NCBI RefSeq assembly: GCF_030124145.1
Contig: NZ_JASKMS010000020.1
Span: 62,001 to 126,000 of the forward strand
Direction of reading: 5' to 3'
Source: Streptomyces sp. 378
Lineage (GTDB): Bacteria > Actinomycetota > Actinomycetes > Streptomycetales > Streptomycetaceae
Length of the DNA: 64,000 nt
Made by a program: the position numbers and the translations under genes. Within the stretch, counting starts at the first letter, position 1, and each line of letters opens with the position of its first letter. The notes below the pieces were generated by a model. That model was not told where the DNA came from, made no database searches, and saw only the letters and a program-made list of their open reading frames with translations. Below are positions 8,314 to 16,825 of this stretch, in pieces.

Positions 8314-9654
8314 TCAGGGTCGACCGACCCCCACTGACCGGCCCGGCGGCGGTGACGACGGCCCTTGCCCGCCGTCGGGCCTTCCCAGGCGCAGCCCCTC
8401 CCCCGGCGTGAACAGCTCCTCCTGAGCCCGGTCTCGCGCCGAGAGCAGCGCACCGCGCAGGACCGCGCCACCGCCCAGGGTGGTGACCCGCACCTCCGTG
8501 GGCAGCGGCGTCATCCGGGCGATCCGGTCCTGGACGCGCGCGGCGAGCTCGACGCCGCCTGCCTTCCCGACCTCTCCCCCCAGGACCACGCAACCGGGGT
8601 CCAGGATGGCGACGACCGAGGCGACCCCGACGGCCAGCCGGTCGGCCAGGGCGTCGAGGAAACGGGCCGCGGGGTCACTCCCCGACGGGGGCACCTCCGG
8701 CAGCGGACCCGTCTGCCGCGGCAGCGCCGCACTCCGCACCCGGCCCACCGCCTCCCGCACCACACCGGCGGCGGCCCGCACCACGCCGACCGCCGGAACC
8801 TCTTGCCCCGCCGCGGCCGCAACGCCGTACTCCGCCGCCAGGTCCAGCACGGCGGCCGACGACGCCAGGGAATGGAAGCCGCCCTCGCAGTCCGTCGAGG
8901 TCGGCAGTGCGGCCGTGCCCGGAACCGGGAGGAAGCCGATCTCACCGGTGCCACCGGAGGCGCCGCGACGAAGGGCGCCGTCGAGGACCACGGCCGCACC
9001 CGTTCCATGGCCCAGCCACAGCAGGACGAACGTGTCCCGGTCCCGGGCCGCCCCGTCGCGCTGCTCGGCCACCGCCGCCAGGTTGGTCTCGTTCTCGACG
9101 CGGACGCGGGTGTGAGGCAGCCGCTCCTGGAGGGTGGCGACGAACCGGCGGTGCCATTCGGGCAGGCCGGTGGAGTCACGGAGTTCGCCGCTGGAGGGGT
9201 CGATCAGGCCCGGCGCCCCGATCCCCACGGTGTGCAGGCGGTCGGCACCGGCATCCTTCACCACCCGCTCGACCAGGGTGACCGCCTGCTCCACGGCGGG
9301 GCCGGTCCCCATGTCGCCCCCGATGGGCACCGACGCCTCGGCCAGCACCCCGCCGACCAGGTCCGCGACGGCCACGGAGACGCCTTCGGTGCGGACGTCG
9401 AGGGCGGCCAGATGCGCCCGGTCGGCGACGATGCCGTACACCTTCGCGTTGGGGCCGCGCCGCTGCTCCCCGGTCTCGCCGACCACGGCGATCAGACCCG
9501 CGGCGGTGAGGCGTTCGACGAGGTCGGCGACGGTCGGCCGGGACAGGCCGGTCAGTTGCTTCAAGCGCCCTGCCGTCAACGGGCCTTCCTGCTGGAGCAG
9601 GCGCAGGGCCAGCCGGTCGTTGATGGCCCGGGCGGTGCTCGGGGATGCGGGCAT
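8314..9654 (-). CDS. ROK-family transcriptional repressor
   Basis: A winged-HTH domain (about residues 12-65, including LTAGRLKQLTGLSRPTVADLVERL) precedes a ROK sugar-kinase-like domain in this 446-residue protein. The usual ROK zinc motif (CxCGxxGCxE) is reduced to a single cysteine in STDCEGGFHSLAS. The segment normally reading END(V/A)N is ENETN, so the catalytic aspartate is replaced. It is therefore likely a regulator without kinase activity. The divergent MFS gene and the inverted repeat between them suggest that it represses that transporter and itself. The inducer is unknown. A proline/glycine-rich tail of about 25 residues ends the protein. Confidence 0.88.
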   Translation of the reverse strand: MPASPSTARAINDRLALRLLQQEGPLTAGRLKQLTGLSRPTVADLVERLTAAGLIAVVGETGEQRRGPNAKVYGIVADRAHLAALDVRTEGVSVAVADLVGGVLAEASVPIGGDMGTGPAVEQAVTLVERVVKDAGADRLHTVGIGAPGLIDPSSGELRDSTGLPEWHRRFVATLQERLPHTRVRVENETNLAAVAEQRDGAARDRDTFVLLWLGHGTGAAVVLDGALRRGASGGTGEIGFLPVPGTAALPTSTDCEGGFHSLASSAAVLDLAAEYGVAAAAGQEVPAVGVVRAAAGVVREAVGRVRSAALPRQTGPLPEVPPSGSDPAARFLDALADRLAVGVASVVAILDPGCVVLGGEVGKAGGVELAARVQDRIARMTPLPTEVRVTTLGGGAVLRGALLSARDRAQEELFTPGEGLRLGRPDGGQGPSSPPPGRSVGVGRP

Positions 9655-9714
9655 GCCGGGATCCTTCCAGATCGGCGGGGCCGTGGGCCGAGGCCCGCCG
9701 GGTAACCCTCTTAT

Positions 9715-9735
9715 TATCAGGCAGGGTTCCTGATA
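9715..9735. promoter_or_regulatory. Inverted-repeat operator between ROK and MFS genes
   Basis: TATCAGG and CCTGATA are perfect 7-base arms around a 7-base spacer. They sit in a short AT-rich island of the divergent intergenic region, 61 bases from the ROK start and 76 from the MFS start. This is the expected form of a ROK-family operator. Confidence 0.6.
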
Positions 9736-9811
9736 GTTTACGCCAGCACCAGAGGCGAGGTACGGCGGAGACCTGGGCGAGTAGGGCAGAGACCTGGAGG
9801 GGGACCGCAGA

Positions 9812-11017
9812 ATGGGCAACGTGGTCGACGAACAGCGCGAGGTGAAGCGGTCCCGGTACGCCGTGGCCGCCGTCTTCGCCGTGCACGGCGCCGTGACCGG
9901 CTCGTTCGCCACCCGCGTACCGTGGATCCAGGACCACGCCGGCGTGAGCGCGGGCCAGTTGGGGATCGCGCTGGCCTTCCCCGCGCTCGGCGCGTCCGTG
10001 GCCATGCCGCTCGCCGGCAGCATCAGCCACCGCTTCGGCGCCCGCAACGCGCTGCGCGGACTGATCGCCCTGTGGACGTTGTCCCTGGTCCTTCCCTCCC
10101 TCGCCCCGAACCTGCTGACGCTCTGTCTGGCCCTGTTCACCTACGGCGCCACGGCGGGCATGGCGGACGTGGCGATGAACGCGCTGGGCGTCGAGGTCGA
10201 GAACCGCCTCGGCCGGTCGATCATGTCCGGGCTGCACGGCATGTGGAGCGCGGGTGCCCTGATCGGCTCGGCGGCCGGCACGCTCGCCGCGCACCTCGGC
10301 TCGGACGCCCGGCTGCACCACGTCCTGGCCGCCGCGGTCCTCACCGTCGTCGGCGTGCTGTCCTGCCAGTGGGTGCTCGACCTGCAGCCCGCCGAGGACG
10401 AGGAGCCGCCGCCGCGGTTCGCGCTGCCGCCCCGCTCGGCGCTGCTCATCGGCGCGATCGGGTTCTGCGCGGTGTTCGCGGAGGGCGCGAGCCTGGACTG
10501 GTCGGCGGTCTATCTGCGCGAGCAGTTGGAGACCTCCGCCGGGCTCGCCGCGGCGTGCACGACGGGCTTCACGCTCACCATGGCCGTCGCGCGGCTCGCC
10601 GGCGACAAGGTCGTCGACCGCTTCGGCGCCGTGCGGACGGTGCGGACGAGCGGCGTGTTCGCCGTCCTGGGCGGGCTGCTGATCGTGGTGGCGGACCATC
10701 CGGCGGTGGCCATGAGCGGGTTCGCCCTGATGGGTCTCGGCATCGCCGTCGTCGTACCGGTGTGCTTCGCCGCGGCCGGCCGCAGCGGCGCCAACCCGAG
10801 CCTGGCCATCGCGGGTGTCGCGACCATCACGTACACCTCGGGGCTGATCGCGCCGAGCGCGATCGGCATGGTGGCCCAGGCGACCAGTCTGATGGTGTCG
10901 TTCTGCCTGGTGACGGCACTGTCGTGCGGCCTGGTGGCGTTCGCGGGGGTGCTGCGCCCCGGCGAGCGGACGAAGCTCGGCCGGCCGAAGACGGCGGTTC
11001 CGGACCCGCGGCCCTGA
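9812..11017 (+). CDS. MFS transporter (YbjJ-like)
   Basis: This 401-residue protein has about twelve hydrophobic helices and a cytoplasmic loop near residue 195-210 rich in E and P. GSISHRFGARNALRG matches the MFS loop 2-3 signature (G-x3-D/H-R-x-G-x-R). A good ribosome binding site (GGAGGGGG) lies about nine bases before the ATG. It resembles YbjJ-type exporters of unknown substrate. It is divergent from the ROK repressor and shares its palindromic operator, so it is probably induced by whatever small molecule the ROK protein senses. Sugar or small-molecule efflux is possible; the substrate cannot be read from the sequence. Confidence 0.85.
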   Translation: MGNVVDEQREVKRSRYAVAAVFAVHGAVTGSFATRVPWIQDHAGVSAGQLGIALAFPALGASVAMPLAGSISHRFGARNALRGLIALWTLSLVLPSLAPNLLTLCLALFTYGATAGMADVAMNALGVEVENRLGRSIMSGLHGMWSAGALIGSAAGTLAAHLGSDARLHHVLAAAVLTVVGVLSCQWVLDLQPAEDEEPPPRFALPPRSALLIGAIGFCAVFAEGASLDWSAVYLREQLETSAGLAAACTTGFTLTMAVARLAGDKVVDRFGAVRTVRTSGVFAVLGGLLIVVADHPAVAMSGFALMGLGIAVVVPVCFAAAGRSGANPSLAIAGVATITYTSGLIAPSAIGMVAQATSLMVSFCLVTALSCGLVAFAGVLRPGERTKLGRPKTAVPDPRP

Positions 11018-11317
11018 GCCGGCGGCGCCGGACCGAACGGGCCCGGCACCGCCCCGGCCCCCAGCGCTCCCGGCGCACCCCGGCCACCACTCCGTGGACG
11101 CGAGCGGCCGGCTCATTCGACCACCGGTGGCCGGACCTGTCCGGCGTGGGCAGGGCCGACCGGATCGGGCTGCCGGAGCCGCACGCCCCGTCGTTCGACC
11201 GATCGGCGATCCTGGTCGCCCCGCCGGTCGTCACCGCGCTGGTCAGCACGCCCTGCCGGCCTTCGCCCCGCCCCACCTCAAGACGCGGACACCCCTGCCG
11301 GCCGAGGGCACCTCCTC
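11018..11317. other. Intergenic stretch without recognised gene
   Basis: 300 bases lie between the convergent MFS and GH6 genes. Both strands give only short frames with arginine/proline-rich, low-complexity products and no convincing ribosome binding site. No strong hairpin was found. Confidence 0.5.
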
Positions 11318-12526
11318 CTACGACGACGCCAGGTCGTAGGCGTAGGAGGCCGTGAACGTCCCGGGCCTGCTCTTGCAGCCGTCCGACTCCCCCGGCAGTT
11401 TGACCCACAGATAGGCGTCGATCCGGGCCTCGCCGGTGCTGAGGGTGGGTGCCCGGCCGAGCTTGCGGCCCGCCGGGTCGCACCACTGGCCGTCGGGCGG
11501 GGCGCCGTTGCCGTTGCGGCTGGTGTCGATGACGGCGCCGAGGCTCTCCGGGCCGCCGAGTGCGTCGAGGACCCGCCGGTCGTAGGCGACCTCGTCGGCG
11601 GTGGAGTGGAAGTTGGAGACGTTGCTGAAGATCCCGTCGGAGGACGCGGGCGAGGCGGCACCGGCCTGTCTGAGCCAGGCCGCCTGTGTGCCGGGCGCGT
11701 TCCAGCCCGAGTGTCCCGCGTCGAAGTACACGCGGGCCCGGGGGTTGGCGGACTTCAGGACGCGGCCTGCCCGGGCCAGTGAGGCGAAGCGGTCCGCGCG
11801 ATCACCGGCGGAGAGGCACGCGGCCTGGGCGACCGAGTCCGGCTCCAGGACGACGATGACCTCGCCGGAGCCCAGCCCCGCCGCGAACCGGTCGATCCAG
11901 GCGTCGTACGCGTCCAGGCCGGGCGCTCCGCCCTGGGAGTGGCCGCCGCAGTCCCGGCCGGGAACGGCGTACGGCACGACGACGGACACCCGCCCCAGCG
12001 CGGCCGCGCCCGAGGTCACCGCGGCGACCCGGGCGGTGACGGTCTCGGGCGAGTAGTCGGCGAACCAGACCGCCGCGGGCTGCTCGGCGATGCGGGACGC
12101 GATGACCGCGTGCCGGGGGTCGCCGGAGTGGGAGCGGACCCAGTCGAGCACCTGGGAGTCGGGATGGAGGTACAGCCGCCCCGCCGCGCGGGTGGTGATG
12201 CGTTCCCGCTGCTTCTCGGTCCTCCTGGGCGGGGCGGAGCTCAGCGTGCGGCGCGGGGACGGCGAAGGCGCGGGGGAAGCGGACTCTGCCGTGGCCGGCG
12301 CGGACGTCGACGGCATGGCCGGCAGGGGCGCCGGGCGGGGCGGGGCCGACACCTCGGGGGGTCCGGCCTCGTCCGAGGCCCGCCCGTGGTCGAAGGCGGC
12401 GAGGACCCCGGCGACCGCGCCGGCCGCGAGCACGAGCGAGGCCGCCACGACCATCGCGCCGCGCCGGGCGGCGCGCCTGCGTTCGCCCCTGCGGGCGGCC
12501 AGACGCTGCGCGCGCGAGCCTGACAC
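11318..12526 (-). CDS. Secreted or anchored glycoside hydrolase family 6 (cellulase-like)
   Basis: The 402-residue protein has an Arg-rich N-terminus and one hydrophobic segment (about 25-45, signal peptide or anchor). A Pro/Ser/Ala-rich linker runs to about residue 105, followed by a GH6 catalytic domain. The motifs are all present in order: VVVPYAVPGRDCGGHSQGG (with the catalytic-acid Asp of RDC), VVLEPDSVAQ, VYFDAGHSGW, FHSTADEVAYDRRV, VIDTSRNGNG and AYLWVKLPGESDG. GH6 enzymes cleave beta-1,4-glucan with inversion. No carbohydrate-binding module is present. Whether it is an endo- or exo-acting enzyme, or acts on a cell's own glucan, cannot be decided from sequence. Confidence 0.9.
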   Translation of the reverse strand: MSGSRAQRLAARRGERRRAARRGAMVVAASLVLAAGAVAGVLAAFDHGRASDEAGPPEVSAPPRPAPLPAMPSTSAPATAESASPAPSPSPRRTLSSAPPRRTEKQRERITTRAAGRLYLHPDSQVLDWVRSHSGDPRHAVIASRIAEQPAAVWFADYSPETVTARVAAVTSGAAALGRVSVVVPYAVPGRDCGGHSQGGAPGLDAYDAWIDRFAAGLGSGEVIVVLEPDSVAQAACLSAGDRADRFASLARAGRVLKSANPRARVYFDAGHSGWNAPGTQAAWLRQAGAASPASSDGIFSNVSNFHSTADEVAYDRRVLDALGGPESLGAVIDTSRNGNGAPPDGQWCDPAGRKLGRAPTLSTGEARIDAYLWVKLPGESDGCKSRPGTFTASYAYDLASS

Positions 12527-12629
12527 GGTGCTGCTCCCCCTCCCCCTGCGGCGGGCGGTGTTCCCCCGTTTCGGGGAAGCGCCGGGCCCGCCGGTACGTC
12601 CGCCAGCCTAGAGCTGCGACTCTGCCCGC

Positions 12630-13373
12630 ATGCCGCGATGCGAACAAGTCCCCCCAGCCGTGGACACTCCGGTCGACGCCGTCATCTCCCGGATGCGCGC
12701 CCTGGACGCGGCCCTGCATCCCCGGGACGGGGTGGCGGTCTTCAACCGCGTCTACCTCACCGTGACGGAGGCGGTGGACCGGTACGTCGACACCGGGCGG
12801 TTCGCGGACGCCCACGCCGCGATCACGCTGGACGTACGGTTCGCGCAGCGGTACCTGGCGGCCGTCGAGACAGTGCCGGGCGAGCGGCGCCCGCCCGCCT
12901 GCTGGCGCCCGCTGTTCCAGTTCCGCCGCCATCCCGGGGTACGGCCGTTGCAGTTCGCGCTGGCGGGTATCAACGCGCACATCGGGCACGATCTCGCGCT
13001 GGCCGTCGTGGACACCTGCCGTACGCTGCGCTGCGCACCCGTCGATCTGGAGGACGAGTTCGACGTGGTGGGTGATCTCCTCGTCTCGCTGGAGGAGCGC
13101 ATCCGCGACGATCTGATGCCGGGCCCCGACCTCTTCCGGATCGCCGACCCGCTGACCCACCTGCTCGGCTGCTGGAGCCTGGACCGCGCCCGGGACGCCG
13201 CGTGGACGGCGGCCCGGGCCCTGTGGGCTCTTCGCGAACTCCCCGATGTCGCCGCGGAGTTCACCGAACGCCTGGACACGGCGGTGGGCTTCGCGGGGCG
13301 CATGCTGCTCACCCCCCTGGCCGAGCCGGGCCTGCGGGCCCAGGGCCTGTCGTTCGGATCGGACCGGCTGTGA
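12630..13373 (+). CDS. DUF5995 family protein
   Basis: This is a soluble, mainly helical 247-residue protein matching the DUF5995 family by pattern. Signatures are VISRMRALDAALHPRDGVAVFNRVYLTVTEAV in the N-terminal part, CWRPLFQFRRHPGVRPLQFALAGINAHIGHDLALAVV near the middle, and an Asp/Glu-rich segment (VDLEDEFDVVGDLL). The conserved HIGHDL region suggests a metal or substrate site, but no function is established. It is divergent from the GH6 gene (103-base gap) and convergent with davB. Confidence 0.78.
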   Translation: MPRCEQVPPAVDTPVDAVISRMRALDAALHPRDGVAVFNRVYLTVTEAVDRYVDTGRFADAHAAITLDVRFAQRYLAAVETVPGERRPPACWRPLFQFRRHPGVRPLQFALAGINAHIGHDLALAVVDTCRTLRCAPVDLEDEFDVVGDLLVSLEERIRDDLMPGPDLFRIADPLTHLLGCWSLDRARDAAWTAARALWALRELPDVAAEFTERLDTAVGFAGRMLLTPLAEPGLRAQGLSFGSDRL

Positions 13374-13453
13374 GGCTCGGCTCCCGTCAGCCGACCCGAG
13401 CGTGGCCGGGCCCCGCGACGCCGGGATGAGGCACACGACGGGCCCTGGCCTGG

Positions 13454-15151
13454 CTAGTCCTCCGGCAGTTCGACGGGCGCGATCTCGTCGTAGACGTCGC
13501 CCGGGCCCGGGTTGGTCGGGTCGGTCGTGCCGCCGAGGTGGTGCATGACGCCCCACACCGCGTTGAGGGCGGTCTGGATCGCGCCCTCTGCCCAGCCGGC
13601 CGTCCAGGAGATGTCGTCGCCGGCGAGGAAGATGCCGCGCTTGTCCTCGGGCAGCCGGTCCTGCATGAAGTGCGTGAACAGGCGCCGCTGGTAGCGGTAG
13701 TGGCCGGGCAGGTTGGCCTTGAACGCGCCCATGAAGTAGGGCTCGTTCTCCCAGGAGACGGTCACCGGGTTGCCGATGATGTGCCGCCGGATGTCGACCT
13801 TGGGATAGATCTCGCCGAGCGACTTCAGCATGACCTCCATCCGCTCGTTCGCGGACAGCGGCAGCCACTTCAGGCTGTCGTCGCACCAGGTGTAGGAGAG
13901 GCAGATGACGGCGGGCTTGTCCGGGCCGTCGTCGAGCAGGTAGGTACCGCGCGTCATACGGTCGGTGAGCGTCATCGACATGACGTCCCTGCCGGTCTCC
14001 TCGTCCTTGTCCAGCCAGAAGGGACGGTCGACCGGCACGAAGAGCTTGGAGCTCTCCATGTAGTGGGTGCGCTCGATGGCGGTCCAGTGGTCGATCGGGA
14101 AGAGCGAGTCGTCGCAGGCGATCTTCGACAGCAGCATCCAGGACTGGGCGGTGAAGATCGCCGCCTGGAAGGTGCGGATGTCGCCGCGGGCGTCGGTCAC
14201 CGTGATGCGGTTGCCGGCGGTGCGGTGCAGCCGGGTCACGGCCGGGAGGGGCTCGCCGCCCTCGTGCAGACGCGCGAGCGAGGTGCCGAGCGGCCAGTGG
14301 ACGATCTTCTGCGGCTCGCGCTCCCACAGACGCAGCGGAAGCTGCTGGGAGCCGCCGACGATGCCGCGGTGGTGGTCGTCGGCCTCGGTGTAGACGACGC
14401 GCAGGATCTCCAGGATGGAGTTCGGGAAGTCGGTGTCCCAGCCGCCCGTGCCGAAGCCGACCTGGCCGAAGATCTCGCGGTGCCGGAAGGACTTGAACGC
14501 CTCGGAGTCGCAGAGGAAGCCGTAGAAGGTCTGGTTGTCGAGCTTCTCGACGAGCCGCGACCAGATCTCGCGGATGCGCGGCACGTCCCGCTCGCGCAGG
14601 GCCCGGTTCATGTCGGAGAAGTCGGCGCCCTCCTCCAGGCAGCGGTTCCATGCCTCGGCGACGTCCCGGTAGACCTGGGGCAGGTCGCCGATGGTCTCGG
14701 CGTAGTGCGACTCGCCCTTGAGGTCGACGACGGTCGAGGGGGTCGCCTCGCTGAGGGGGTTGGGGAACGGCCGCGTCTGCAGGCCGACGAGGTCGATGTA
14801 GTGCTGCAGGGCCGTGGAGGACGGCGGGAAGCGCATCGCGCCCATCTCGGCGGTGAGGGACTCGTCGCATCCGTCGAAGCCCACCGTGCGCAGCCGGCCG
14901 CCGATCTGGTCGGCCTCGTAGACGACCGGCTTGAGGCCCATCTTCATGAGCTCGTACGCGGCGACGATGCCGGACAGGCCGCCGCCGATGACCGCGACCT
15001 CCGTGCCGTGCCGCGTCGCGGGTATCTGCCCGAGGCCCGCCGGGTGGGCGAGGAAGTCGTCGTAGGCGTACGGGAAGTCCGGGCCGAACATGGTGATCGG
15101 CGGCTGCTGCGCGTCAGCGTGCTCGACGGCGTTGGGCACGGTGGACGTCAT
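13454..15151 (-). CDS. davB: L-lysine 2-monooxygenase (DavB-like flavin amine oxidase)
   Basis: This 565-residue FAD enzyme has the dinucleotide motif IGGGLSGIVAAYE (about 55-67) and GGRLRTVGFDG. Its C-terminal FAD motif is RGIFLAGDDISWTAGWAEGA. Long blocks match my memory of Pseudomonas L-lysine 2-monooxygenase, including GPDFPYAYDDFLAHPAGLG, ELMKMGLKPVVYEA and GQVGFGTGGWDTDFPN. That enzyme turns lysine into 5-aminovaleramide. The gene follows davA by 49 bases, and the paired oxygenase and amidase support the lysine route over tryptophan 2-monooxygenase. At the place where the Pseudomonas enzyme has a cysteine affecting the oxidase/monooxygenase balance, Ala257 is found, so oxidase side activity is possible. 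Confidence 0.82.
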   Translation of the reverse strand: MTSTVPNAVEHADAQQPPITMFGPDFPYAYDDFLAHPAGLGQIPATRHGTEVAVIGGGLSGIVAAYELMKMGLKPVVYEADQIGGRLRTVGFDGCDESLTAEMGAMRFPPSSTALQHYIDLVGLQTRPFPNPLSEATPSTVVDLKGESHYAETIGDLPQVYRDVAEAWNRCLEEGADFSDMNRALRERDVPRIREIWSRLVEKLDNQTFYGFLCDSEAFKSFRHREIFGQVGFGTGGWDTDFPNSILEILRVVYTEADDHHRGIVGGSQQLPLRLWEREPQKIVHWPLGTSLARLHEGGEPLPAVTRLHRTAGNRITVTDARGDIRTFQAAIFTAQSWMLLSKIACDDSLFPIDHWTAIERTHYMESSKLFVPVDRPFWLDKDEETGRDVMSMTLTDRMTRGTYLLDDGPDKPAVICLSYTWCDDSLKWLPLSANERMEVMLKSLGEIYPKVDIRRHIIGNPVTVSWENEPYFMGAFKANLPGHYRYQRRLFTHFMQDRLPEDKRGIFLAGDDISWTAGWAEGAIQTALNAVWGVMHHLGGTTDPTNPGPGDVYDEIAPVELPED

Positions 15152-15200
15152 GGGGTGCGGACTCCTTGCACAGATGCGAACGGGCGGTTCAGGGGGGATG

Positions 15201-15989
15201 TCAGACGAGCGGGCCGTACAGGCCGGGCCGCCGGTCGCGCAGATACGGGTTGTTCGCGCGCGACGCGGCGAGGAAGGCCGGGTCGACGTCGGCGATCACG
15301 AGTTCCTCACCGCGTCCGGCGCGGGTGCGGGCGATCCCGTCGGGCCCGGCGAGCGTGGACAGCCCCACGAACTCGAACTCGCCCTCCCGGCCGGCCCGGT
15401 TGACGTAGGCGACGTACATCTGGTTCTCGAAGGCGCGCACCGGGATCATCGACTCGGCGACGAACTGGAACGGGTGCATCTGCGCGGTCGGGACGACCAG
15501 CAGGTCGGTGCCGGCGAGGGCGTGGGCGCGGACGTTCTCCGGGAACTCCACGTCGTAGCAGATCAGGATGCCGATCCGGAGGCCGTCGATCTCGGCCTGG
15601 ACGACCGGCTCGTCGCCGGGCGTGAAGTGGTCGCGCTCGAAGCAGCCGAAGAGGTGCGTCTTGCGGTGGTTGGCGAGACGGGTGCCGTCGGCGGAGATCA
15701 GCTGGGCGGAGTTGAACACGGTGTCGCCGGCCCGCTCGGGGTAGCCGTAGGCGATCGCCAGGCCGTGGTTCGTCGCGATCTCGGCGATGCCGTCAGCGCA
15801 GTCGCCGTCGGCGGGCTCGGCGAGCCGGCCGATCTCGTCGCCGATCGCGTATCCGGTGAGGAACAGCTCGGAGGTGACCAGCAGTCCGGCGCCCGCGGCG
15901 GCGGCCCGGCCGGCGGCCTCGTCGAGGACCTTGAGGTTCTCGGCGGTGGAGCCGGGCCGGCCGGAGCTCTGGAGCAGGGCGGTGCGCAT
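15201..15989 (-). CDS. davA: 5-aminovaleramide amidohydrolase (DavA-like nitrilase-superfamily)
   Basis: This 262-residue carbon-nitrogen hydrolase has the full catalytic triad: Glu41 (SELFLTGY), Lys110 (HRKTHLFG) and Cys144 (ILICYDVEFPEN). Its length, start (MRTALLQ) and motifs match DavA as I remember it. DavA hydrolyses 5-aminovaleramide, the DavB product, to 5-aminovalerate and ammonia. It is the first gene of a two-gene operon with davB. The later steps (transaminase and semialdehyde dehydrogenase) are not in the window. A different amide substrate is possible, but the davB partner argues for lysine. Confidence 0.82.
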   Translation of the reverse strand: MRTALLQSSGRPGSTAENLKVLDEAAGRAAAAGAGLLVTSELFLTGYAIGDEIGRLAEPADGDCADGIAEIATNHGLAIAYGYPERAGDTVFNSAQLISADGTRLANHRKTHLFGCFERDHFTPGDEPVVQAEIDGLRIGILICYDVEFPENVRAHALAGTDLLVVPTAQMHPFQFVAESMIPVRAFENQMYVAYVNRAGREGEFEFVGLSTLAGPDGIARTRAGRGEELVIADVDPAFLAASRANNPYLRDRRPGLYGPLV

Positions 15990-16288
15990 GCGTGTTCCTC
16001 ACCGGGCGGAAGGGTGGTTGGAGGGGCCACGTAGACGGTACGGGCGGCTGACCAGGGCGGACAAGAAGGAGCCGTTGCGCGCCGGTGAACGGTTCGTTGC
16101 GTGCGCACGGGGCCGGGCGGCGATTCGTTGCGCGCCTCGGGTCGCACCCCTGCTCCTCCTGGGAGCGCAGCCGGGGGCGGTCTCCCCCGCCGTGCGGCGG
16201 AGGCGGGGTCCCGCCCCGAGTCCGATGTCCCCCGCACGGCGGGCCGGGACAGTGGGGACTGTCCACTCGACCTGCGGAAAGGGACGTC
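15990..16288. promoter_or_regulatory. Divergent intergenic region with three CGTTGCG repeats upstream of davA
   Basis: Between davA and the divergent secreted-protein gene, CGTTGCG occurs three times on the plus strand, at 16073-16079, 16095-16101 and 16126-16132. The middle copy is part of GTTCGTTGCG, which also occurs upstream of the amino acid permease. TTGC/GCAA half-sites fit Lrp/AsnC-type binding, and an Lrp/AsnC regulator is encoded 2 kb away. The rest of the region holds no recognised gene. Confidence 0.45.
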
Positions 16289-16825
16289 ATGAAGCGCCGT
16301 ACGAAGATCGTTGTGCTCGGCTCCGCGCTGCTGCTCACGGCCGGGGCGGCCTCGGCCGCGACCGCGTCGGACGCGCCTCGGCAGCGGGAGGCCGCAGCGC
16401 TCACCGGCACCGCCGAACTCCACCGCTCGGCAGGGGACGACATCACGTTCTCGTTCGACGCGCATCTGGCGGCGAGGGACACCGCCGACCCGACGAAGGC
16501 CACCGGCACCTTCGCGTTCAGCCACTATCTGAACGGCCGGGGCGCCCGGGCGAAGGCGAAGGTCGACTGCCTGGTGACGGGCGGCAAGGTGGCCGTCGTC
16601 TCCGGAGTCATCACCGAGTCCGACCTCCCGGGCGCCGAGGGCAAGCGGGTCGGTGTCACCGTCCACGACCTCGGCCGCCACGACCGGCTCGGTTACAGCT
16701 GGGCGTCCACCGGCAGCCCCGTGGAGACCAAGGAGCTGCCCAAGTGTGTGAGCTCCGCCCCCTTCGAGAAGGTCGAGAAGGGGACGGGCGACTTCACGGT
16801 CGTGCCGTGGCGGCCCGAGCTCTGA
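16289..16825 (+). CDS. Small secreted protein of unknown function
   Basis: This is a 178-residue protein. The start at 16289 (MKRRTKIVVLGSALLLTAG) gives a clear Sec signal peptide cleaved near ASA-ATA or shortly after; the upstream open frame lacks this character. The mature part is a probable beta-rich domain with two cysteines (in KVDCLVTGG and ELPKCVSS) that could form a disulfide. It contains FSFDAHLAARDTADPTKATGTFAFSHYL. I recall that S. coelicolor annotation calls this type repetin, which says nothing about function. The last 32 bases overlap the convergent MFS gene. Confidence 0.75.
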   Translation: MKRRTKIVVLGSALLLTAGAASAATASDAPRQREAAALTGTAELHRSAGDDITFSFDAHLAARDTADPTKATGTFAFSHYLNGRGARAKAKVDCLVTGGKVAVVSGVITESDLPGAEGKRVGVTVHDLGRHDRLGYSWASTGSPVETKELPKCVSSAPFEKVEKGTGDFTVVPWRPEL

